In this document: piece after piece, positions 1 through 5,580 of the stretch
How positions within the stretch are numbered: the stretch's first letter is position 1
Layout: every line of letters begins with the position of its first letter
NCBI GenBank assembly: GCA_036381125.1
Contig: DASVDK010000210.1
Location: 1-5,580 of the forward strand
Source of the DNA: DASVDK01 sp036381125 [NCBI: Thermodesulfobacteriota bacterium]
GTDB lineage: Bacteria; DASVDK01
Reading direction: 5' to 3'
DNA length: 5,580 bases
The notes under the pieces: generated by a model
What the model saw: the letters and a program-made list of their open reading frames with translations, nothing else
What the model was told of the DNA's origin: nothing
Databases searched by the model: none
Program-made: the position numbers and the translations under genes

Positions 1-569
1 CCCCGCAGGCAGGCGGCGAGGCGGCCGGGATCGGGGTCGATGAGGATGGAGCCGTGCTGGAGGACGGCACGGCGACCGCGCCGCTGCGCGCTGCCGGCCA
101 CCTTGCGGCCGCCGAGGAGGAGTTCCGCGCGCGCGGCGGCCGCGAAGCAGGCGGGGTCGGCCCCTGCCGTCGCCCGCCTCGGGGCGACGGCGACGTCCAG
201 GGCGCCGAGCGCGAGGAGGGCGTCGCGCAAGGCCTCGGCGATCACCTGGTAGGTGCCCGGGACGGTCGGCGGAATCCGGGGGTCGTCGATCGGCAGGACG
301 ACCGCGTACGTGAGGTCGCGCTCGTGCAGGACGGCGCGCCCCCCGGTCGGGCGGCGCACCACGTCGATGCCGAGACGCCGGCAGGCCTCGCGATCGACCT
401 CGTCGTCCGGCTGCCCGTACCCCAGCGAGAGCGCGGGCGGCTCGAAGGCGTAGAGCCGGAGGGTCGGCGGCGCCTCGCCCGCCTCGACCGCGGCAAGCGT
501 GGCGGCGTCGAGCGCCATGTTCGCGGCGCCGCTGCGGACCTCGAATCCCAGCCGGCGCCAGCGCTCCAC
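1..569 (-). CDS. Lipoate-protein ligase A / LipM-type octanoyltransferase family protein, 3' end cut off by window edge
   Basis: The first 189 residues are visible; the frame runs off the left edge. The family (BPL/LplA/LipB fold) attaches lipoate or octanoate to a lysine of lipoyl domains such as GcvH or the E2 subunits of 2-oxoacid dehydrogenases. Visible hallmarks are an N-terminal NMALD at residues 17-21, RRPTGGRAVLHERDLTYA at 72-89 (substrate pocket) and GRKVAGSAQRR at 154-164 with the conserved Lys156, followed by QHGSIL at 171-176. A Cys-Phe pair at 141-142 precedes this lysine by about 15 residues, where I recall the LipM nucleophile; this keeps octanoyltransferase as an option beside ATP-dependent ligase. 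BirA is unlikely because its GRGRxGR motif is absent. The start is GTG at 567-569, chosen because family members have about 15 residues before the NMALD motif and because it lies 4 nt after the accC stop. The family is secure; the exact reaction is not. Confidence 0.88.
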   Translation of the reverse strand, partial: MERWRRLGFEVRSGAANMALDAATLAAVEAGEAPPTLRLYAFEPPALSLGYGQPDDEVDREACRRLGIDVVRRPTGGRAVLHERDLTYAVVLPIDDPRIPPTVPGTYQVIAEALRDALLALGALDVAVAPRRATAGADPACFAAAARAELLLGGRKVAGSAQRRGRRAVLQHGSILIDPDPGRLAACLR

Positions 570-573
570 GGCC

Positions 574-1932
<1,359 letters not shown>

Positions 1933-1936
1933 GGAG

Positions 1937-2434
<498 letters not shown>

Positions 2435-2442
2435 ACCCGGCT

Positions 2443-2447
2443 CTCCT
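2443..2447 (-). promoter_or_regulatory. Ribosome binding site for accB
   Basis: AGGAG on the minus strand, within GAGAGGAGA, lies 8 nt before the GTG codon at 2432-2434. It decides the non-ATG start of accB. Confidence 0.75.
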
Positions 2448-2462
2448 CTCGTCGAGCTGGCG

Positions 2463-2504
2463 GTGCAGAGACTCGACTACGCGATGCAGGAACTCGACTA
2501 CGCG
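2463..2504. repeat. Two-copy 21-bp tandem repeat in the efp-accB intergenic region
   Basis: Unit 1 (2463-2483) and unit 2 (2484-2504) match at 18 of 21 positions; the last 13 bases, ACTCGACTACGCG on the plus strand, are identical in both. The repeat is inside the 103-nt gap 2435-2537 between efp and accB, ending about 30 nt upstream of the accB start. A weaker partial echo (CAGCTCGA, minus strand) follows nearer to accB. A 21-bp period is about two helical turns, so paired protein binding on one DNA face is possible but unproven. I could not find a convincing -35/-10 pair in this gap, nor a hairpin with a T tract. Confidence 0.7.
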
Positions 2505-2537
2505 GTCCGGAGACCCGGCGGCGACGCGAGCCGACCG

Positions 2538-3104
2538 TCACTTGACGCGCTCGATGTAGCTGCCGCTCCGGGTGTCGACCTTCACGACGTCTCCCTCGTT
2601 GAGGAAGAGCGGCACCTGGATCACGGCGCCGGTCTCGAGCGTGGCCGGCTTGCTGCCGCCGGTCGCCGTGTCGCCCCGGACGCCCGGGTCGGTCTTGACG
2701 ATCCTGAGGTTCACGGTGATCGGCAGGTCGATGGACAGCGGCTTGCCCTGGTGGAAGACCAGCCGGACGCCGAGGTTCTCCTGGAGCCACTGGGCCGCGT
2801 CGCCCACGTGGTCGGCGTCGAGGAAGATCTGCTCGTAGGTCGACGTGTCCATGAAGCAGAACTGGTCGTCCTGCCGGTAGAGGTACTGCGCCTCGTGCTC
2901 GTCCAGGTCCGGCGTGCCGACCGTCTCGCCCGACCGGAACGTCCGGTCGAGGACCCGGCCGCTCTTGAGGCTCTTCAGCTTGGTCCGCACGAAGGCGCCG
3001 CCCTTGCCGGGCTTGACGTGCTGGAAGTCGACGATGACGAACGGCTCGCCGTCCAGTTCGATCTTGAGCGACTTGCGGAACTCGGCGGTGGACACGCTGG
3101 CCAT
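2538..3104 (-). CDS. efp: Translation elongation factor P
   Basis: EF-P binds the ribosome between the P and E sites and relieves stalling at consecutive prolines. The 188 residues equal the standard EF-P length. Domain I (about 1-64) is KOW-like and carries the tip loop KPGKGGAF at 31-38, placing Lys34 at the position that is beta-lysylated in E. coli; the Arg32 of the EarP/rhamnose type is absent. Domain II (about 65-128) includes DTSTYEQI, and domain III (about 129-188) is OB-fold and ends DTRSGSYIERVK. The ATG at 3102-3104 has AGGAG 8 nt upstream (3113-3117), overlapping the stop of the peptidase gene. No modification enzyme gene (epmA/epmB, earP, ymfI) is in the window, so the modification state of Lys34 is unknown. 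The upstream partner is a proline peptidase, a frequent pairing. Confidence 0.97.
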   Translation of the reverse strand: MASVSTAEFRKSLKIELDGEPFVIVDFQHVKPGKGGAFVRTKLKSLKSGRVLDRTFRSGETVGTPDLDEHEAQYLYRQDDQFCFMDTSTYEQIFLDADHVGDAAQWLQENLGVRLVFHQGKPLSIDLPITVNLRIVKTDPGVRGDTATGGSKPATLETGAVIQVPLFLNEGDVVKVDTRSGSYIERVK

Positions 3105-3115
3105 GAACGACGCTC

Positions 3116-4216
3116 CTACCCCACGCTCCGGAGGTCCTTGGGGGTTCGTGTGATCACCTCGGCGCCGGTCTCGGTCACGACGACCATGTCCTCGAGCCGC
3201 ACGCCGCCCCAGCCCGGCAGGTAGATGCCCGGCTCCACCGTGATCACCATGCCCGGCTCGAGGACCACCGTGCCCGAGGTGTTGACGCCCGGGGCCTCGT
3301 GGACGGCGAGCCCGATGCCGTGGCCCGTTCCGTGCCCGAAGTTGCGGCCGTAGCCGGCCGCGTCGATGACGCGGCGTGCCGCGGCGTCCACCTCGGACGC
3401 CTTGACGCCGGCCCGCACGGCGGCGATGCCGGCCGCCTGTGCCTCCTTGACGATGCCGAAGATGCGGCGCTGCTCGGCCGACGGCTCCCCGACGACGCCC
3501 GTCCAGGTCTCGTCGGAGTTGTAGCCGTTGTAGCGGGCGCCGTAGTCGATCGTGAGCAACTCGCCCTCCGCCAGCCGCTTCTCGGACGCGCGGCCGTGCG
3601 GCAGGGCCGAGCGGACGCCGGAGGCCACGATGGTGTCGAACGCCAGGCGCTCGGCCCCCCGCTTGCGCATGGCGAGCTCCAGCTCGAGCGCGAGGTCGAT
3701 CTCCCGCATGCCGTCCTTCACGAGGGCGAGCGTGTGGGCGAGCGAGTCGGCCGCGATGGCGGCGGCCCGCCTGAGGAGGTCGAGCTCCTCGGCGTCCTTG
3801 CGCATCCGGAGGCCGGCCATCACCTCGGACGGCACCGGCTCGAGCGCGACGGCGCCGCCCGCCGCGGTCTTGACCGCGGCGAGCTGGGCACGCAGCGCGT
3901 CGGCCGTCTCCACCGACACGGCGGCCGCCTCGAAGCCGACCCGGGTCACGCCGGCGGCCTTCACGGCGTCGACGATGCCGTCGAGCTTGCGCTTGTAGAC
4001 GGTGACCGAGACGTCGCGCGTCTCCTGAGCCGCCTGGGTCTCGTACCGGGAGTCGGTCAGGAAGCGCCCCTCGCCGTCCGCGGAGACGAGGAGCGCGCCG
4101 TCGGATCCGGTGAAGCCGGAGAGGTAGCGCAGGTTCTCGAGCGACGTGACGAGCAGGGCATCGAGCCCGCGAGCCGTCACGAGGCTCGCGGCTCGTGCGA
4201 GACGCGAACGCGACAT
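3116..4216 (-). CDS. M24B metallopeptidase: Xaa-Pro aminopeptidase / Xaa-Pro dipeptidase
   Basis: This cytoplasmic dimetal peptidase cleaves the bond before proline in short peptides. Its 366 residues form a creatinase-like N-terminal domain (about 1-130, with LRYLSGFTGSDG at 29-40 and TDSRYETQA) and a pita-bread catalytic domain (about 140-366). All five metal ligands are visible: Asp224 in IDYG, Asp235 in GYNSDETWTG, His299 in GHGTGHGIG, Glu328 in VEPGIY and Glu342 in VRLED. His207 (LPHGRAS) and His306 (VHEAP) fit the substrate-binding histidines. The Trp in SDETWT replaces the more usual Arg of SDxTRT. Length and N-terminus resemble B. subtilis YqhT-like enzymes rather than the longer E. 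coli PepP; PepQ-type dipeptidase remains possible. The start is ATG at 4214-4216, with AAGGA at 4222-4226. The open frame continues upstream through aroQ, but family alignment and the binding site argue against a longer protein. Confidence 0.93.
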   Translation of the reverse strand: MSRSRLARAASLVTARGLDALLVTSLENLRYLSGFTGSDGALLVSADGEGRFLTDSRYETQAAQETRDVSVTVYKRKLDGIVDAVKAAGVTRVGFEAAAVSVETADALRAQLAAVKTAAGGAVALEPVPSEVMAGLRMRKDAEELDLLRRAAAIAADSLAHTLALVKDGMREIDLALELELAMRKRGAERLAFDTIVASGVRSALPHGRASEKRLAEGELLTIDYGARYNGYNSDETWTGVVGEPSAEQRRIFGIVKEAQAAGIAAVRAGVKASEVDAAARRVIDAAGYGRNFGHGTGHGIGLAVHEAPGVNTSGTVVLEPGMVITVEPGIYLPGWGGVRLEDMVVVTETGAEVITRTPKDLRSVG

Positions 4217-4221
4217 CGGAA

Positions 4222-4226
4222 TCCTT
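4222..4226 (-). promoter_or_regulatory. Ribosome binding site for the Xaa-Pro peptidase gene
   Basis: AAGGA on the minus strand lies 5 nt before the ATG at 4214-4216 and overlaps the TAA stop of aroQ (4225-4227). It fixes the start within a reading frame that stays open much further upstream. Confidence 0.65.
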
Positions 4227-4674
4227 ATGCGGTCAGGGCCGCCGCTGCCCGAAGCGCGAGCCGATAGCTCTCGGCACCGAACCCCGCGACGATCCCGACC
4301 GCGACACCGGAGACGTACGACCGCCTCCGGAACGCCTCGCGGCGGTGGGTGTTGGACAGGTGGCACTCGACGGCCGGAATCCGCACGGCGGCCAGGGCGT
4401 CCCGGATGGCCACGCTCGTGTGCGTGTAGCCCGCCGGGTTGATCACGATGGCCGAGACCGGCGTCGGCCCCGCGGCCGCCTGATGGATCCGGTCGACGAT
4501 GGCCCCTTCGTGGTTCGACTGGAAGGTCTCGACCTCGACGCCCAGCTCGCGCCCGAGGGCGTGCAGGCTCGCCTCGATCTCCGCGAGGGTCGTCCGACCG
4601 TAGACCTCGGGCTCGCGGCTGCCGAGGAGGTTGAGGTTGGGGCCGCTGATGACGAGTATCTTGCGCGCCTCCAC
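4225..4674 (-). CDS. aroQ: 3-dehydroquinate dehydratase, type II
   Basis: AroQ performs the third step of the shikimate pathway, dehydrating 3-dehydroquinate to 3-dehydroshikimate through an enolate; the active enzyme is normally a dodecamer. The 149 residues match the family length (about 145-155). Diagnostic motifs in order: GPNLNLLG at 11-18, the lid loop SREPEVYG at 19-26 with Arg20 and catalytic Tyr25, FQSNHEG at 51-57, [17 protein letters not shown] at 78-94 with Asn79, and [18 protein letters not shown] at 103-120 with catalytic His105, Glu103 and Arg112/Arg116. The common EVHLSN reads ECHLSN, a mild change. The start is GTG at 4672-4674, backed by AAGGAGG 8 nt upstream. It is the first gene after a sigma70-like promoter and lies 8 nt before the peptidase gene. 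A type I dehydroquinase (AroD) is excluded by the motifs. Confidence 0.97.
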   Translation of the reverse strand: MEARKILVISGPNLNLLGSREPEVYGRTTLAEIEASLHALGRELGVEVETFQSNHEGAIVDRIHQAAAGPTPVSAIVINPAGYTHTSVAIRDALAAVRIPAVECHLSNTHRREAFRRRSYVSGVAVGIVAGFGAESYRLALRAAAALTA

Positions 4675-4682
4675 CCGGCAGG

Positions 4683-4689
4683 CCTCCTT
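4683..4689 (-). promoter_or_regulatory. Strong ribosome binding site for aroQ
   Basis: AAGGAGG on the minus strand, 8 nt before the GTG at 4672-4674, is the best Shine-Dalgarno match in the window and settles the non-ATG start. Confidence 0.85.
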
Positions 4690-4708
4690 CCCGGCCCAAA
4701 ACGGCGGG

Positions 4709-4738
4709 AGGATAGCACGCGGTGTCGACGATTGACAA
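4709..4738 (-). promoter_or_regulatory. Predicted sigma70-type promoter driving aroQ and the genes downstream
   Basis: On the minus strand TTGTCA (4733-4738) is followed after 18 nt by TATCCT (4709-4714). The latter is preceded by TGC, an extended -10 element. The -35 differs from TTGACA at one base and the -10 from TATAAT at two. The stretch is the only AT-leaning part of the 94-nt gap 4675-4768. The implied transcript start near 4702 gives a leader of about 28 nt that contains the AAGGAGG site. Confidence 0.6.
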
Positions 4739-4768
4739 GCCGACGGGGCTCGGGGACCCGGCGCCCGC

Positions 4769-5134
4769 TCAGGCCAGCTCCGGCGCCAGCTTGAGCGACG
4801 CGAGGCGGAGGTGGAAGCGCCCGCGGCCCCGGATGGCGCCCGGCCCGAGAGCGAGCGCCACGAAGTAGTCCGGGGTCACGAGCCGCACCAGGAGCGTCCC
4901 TCGATCCGTCTGGATGGCCAGCTCCTCGACGTCGCCCGTCTCGAGCGACTGCGAGGCCCGGCGCGCGGCGGCGAGCACCGTGGCGTACTCGGCTCCCGCC
5001 TGCTGCGGGTCGAGCCCGGTGTCCGGCACGTAGGTCTCCACCGGGATGCCGTCGACGCCCATGAGGAGGCTCGCCTGGCTGCCGGGGACCCTCTCGACCA
5101 GATCGCGCAGGAGCGCTTCGAACGACGTCGTCAT
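4769..5134 (-). CDS. Roadblock/LC7 domain protein
   Basis: This 121-residue protein is a single roadblock/LC7 domain, the fold of MglB, which acts as a dimer on small Ras-like GTPases in bacterial polarity and motility. It has an N-terminal helix ([15 protein letters not shown]), the hallmark strand-turn-strand [16 protein letters not shown] at 21-36, a long central helix (about 44-66), strands around ELAIQT, LLVRLV and YFVALAL, and a C-terminal helix (about 101-117). No membrane segment or signal peptide is visible. The ATG at 5132-5134 overlaps the stop of the preceding gene (ATGA), so the two are translationally coupled and probably work together. No MglA-type GTPase gene is in the window, so the partner is unknown. 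The family assignment is good; a role as GTPase regulator or scaffold is inferred from the family. Confidence 0.88.
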   Translation of the reverse strand: MTTSFEALLRDLVERVPGSQASLLMGVDGIPVETYVPDTGLDPQQAGAEYATVLAAARRASQSLETGDVEELAIQTDRGTLLVRLVTPDYFVALALGPGAIRGRGRFHLRLASLKLAPELA

Positions 5135-5580
5135 CGCCGCTTGATGTTCCGAAGCCAGGCTTCGAGGGTCTGGATGTTGCGCCCCGCGCGGGCCGCCGCC
5201 GGCCCGACCGCGCCCTCATCGGCCGCGGGCCCGGCAGGCCTCGGCGCGGGCGCTGCCTGCGGCTTCGGCGGCGTCGGCCTCGCCGGCGCGGCGCTCGCTG
5301 CCGGGCGCGCCGGATCGGCCGGCTTCGCGGTCGCCGCCGGGTTGGGCGCGGCGGCTGGCTTCGCCGCGACCGCCGGCCGTGCAGGCTCCGCCGGCTTCGC
5401 GGCGGCCGCGGGCTTCGCGGTGACCGCCGGCCGTGCAGGCTCCGCCGGCTTCGGCGCCGCCGGCCTTGCCGCCTCCGGTGGCTTCGGCGGCGCGGGCCTG
5501 GCCGGGGCAGGCCTCGGCGCGGTCGGCGCCGGCGTGGGGCTCGCGGCCGCCGGTCTCGGCGCTGCGGCGGGAGCCGGCTT
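5131..5580 (-). CDS. C-terminal part of an Ala/Pro/Lys-rich protein of unknown function, start outside the window
   Basis: An open frame enters from the right edge and ends at TGA (5131-5133); 149 residues are visible and the N-terminus is missing. About the first 120 residues are low complexity, mostly Ala and Pro with regularly spaced Lys, Arg and a few Glu, as in AKPAEPARPAV and ARPAPPKPPEAARP. It then becomes more ordinary and ends in a short amphipathic, basic helix candidate, [15 protein letters not shown]. That the frame is real is supported by its ATGA overlap with the roadblock gene and by the non-repetitive, protein-like C-terminus. In related gene neighbourhoods a tetratricopeptide-repeat protein often precedes the roadblock gene, so this may be its tail, with the Pro-rich part as a flexible linker and the last helix as a docking peptide; that is inference. 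A TonB-like or histone H1-like tail has similar composition, and the visible part cannot exclude either. Confidence 0.75.
   Translation of the reverse strand, partial: KPAPAAAPRPAAASPTPAPTAPRPAPARPAPPKPPEAARPAAPKPAEPARPAVTAKPAAAAKPAEPARPAVAAKPAAAPNPAATAKPADPARPAASAAPARPTPPKPQAAPAPRPAGPAADEGAVGPAAARAGRNIQTLEAWLRNIKRR
5358..5453. repeat. 54-bp coding tandem repeat in the Ala/Pro-rich protein
   Basis: The 32 bases at 5368-5399 recur without mismatch at 5422-5453, and the similarity extends some 10 bases further with two mismatches (5358 against 5412), giving a 54-bp (18-codon) period. The encoded unit reads AKPAEPARPAVTAKPAAA and then AKPAEPARPAVAAKPAAA. A third, diverged copy (AKPADPARPAASAAPA) follows towards the C-terminus. 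The near-identity at DNA level suggests recent duplication by slippage or unequal recombination. Confidence 0.8.

Noticed and set aside
1-569. BirA biotin-protein ligase, suggested by the neighbouring accB and accC
   Set aside because: The GRGRxGR biotin-ligase motif is absent, while RRPTGGRAVLHE and GRKVAGSAQRR are typical of lipoate/octanoate transfer enzymes.
3299-4267. Plus-strand open frame of 322 codons opposite the peptidase gene
   Set aside because: Antisense shadow in high-GC DNA with biased composition and no recognisable domain; the opposite strand has all M24 metal ligands.
4732-4737. Perfect TTGACA on the plus strand in the roadblock-aroQ gap
   Set aside because: No -10-like sequence follows at 16-19 nt and no plus-strand gene lies downstream. 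It is the complement of the region holding the minus-strand -35 box.
4217-4738. N-terminal extension of the Xaa-Pro peptidase frame to about 540 residues
   Set aside because: The extra part overlaps aroQ in another frame and is Arg/Gly/Pro-rich without motifs. The ATG at 4214-4216 has its own binding site and matches the family N-terminus.
4746-4766. GC-rich hairpin after the roadblock gene as a terminator
   Set aside because: GGGC/GCCC and CGG/CCG arms can pair on the minus strand, but with an internal bulge and no following T tract; chance pairing is likely at this GC content.
5134-5580. Repetitive GC-rich stretch as a CRISPR array or non-coding repeat
   Set aside because: The repeats keep a 3-base phase, form one open frame without stops, and end in a normal C-terminus overlapping the next gene; there are no evenly spaced repeats with unique spacers.

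Overview
The window is a compact, very GC-rich segment in which every supported gene lies on the minus strand, so transcription runs from position 5580 towards 1. In transcription order it holds: the 3' end of an Ala/Pro-rich protein (5131 to the right edge), a roadblock/LC7 protein (4769-5134), type II 3-dehydroquinase aroQ (4225-4674), an M24 Xaa-Pro peptidase (3116-4216), elongation factor P efp (2538-3104), the biotin carboxyl carrier protein accB (1937-2434), biotin carboxylase accC (574-1932), and the 5' part of a lipoate ligase/LipM-family gene cut by the left edge (1-569).

The order aroQ - Xaa-Pro peptidase - efp - accB - accC is an old, widely conserved bacterial housekeeping cluster, known in similar form from Bacillus and many other phyla. 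The extreme G/C bias at third codon positions, frequent GTG starts and the roadblock protein next to an Ala/Pro-rich protein suggest a high-GC Gram-negative-type soil or sediment bacterium such as Rokubacteria, NC10 or a deltaproteobacterial lineage. That placement is a guess from gene content and style, since no rRNA or other taxonomic marker is present.

There are two blocks. The right block (about 4769-5580) is a translationally coupled pair with an ATGA overlap and looks like a small-GTPase-linked regulatory module. The left block starts at a good sigma70-type promoter (4709-4738) just upstream of aroQ and continues without an obvious terminator to the left edge. Gene gaps there are 4-11 nt, except for 103 nt between efp and accB, which contains a 21-bp direct repeat. 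The left block combines aromatic amino-acid synthesis (AroQ), proline-peptide turnover and polyproline translation (peptidase and EF-P), the first step of fatty-acid synthesis (AccB biotinyl carrier and AccC carboxylase) and lipoyl/octanoyl protein modification, which draws on fatty-acid synthesis products.

No tRNA, rRNA, CRISPR array, insertion sequence or phage gene was seen. I found no clearly novel system. The least ordinary parts are the Ala/Pro/Lys-repeat protein with its roadblock partner, the 21-bp repeat upstream of accB, and the lipoyl-transfer gene attached to the acetyl-CoA carboxylase genes.
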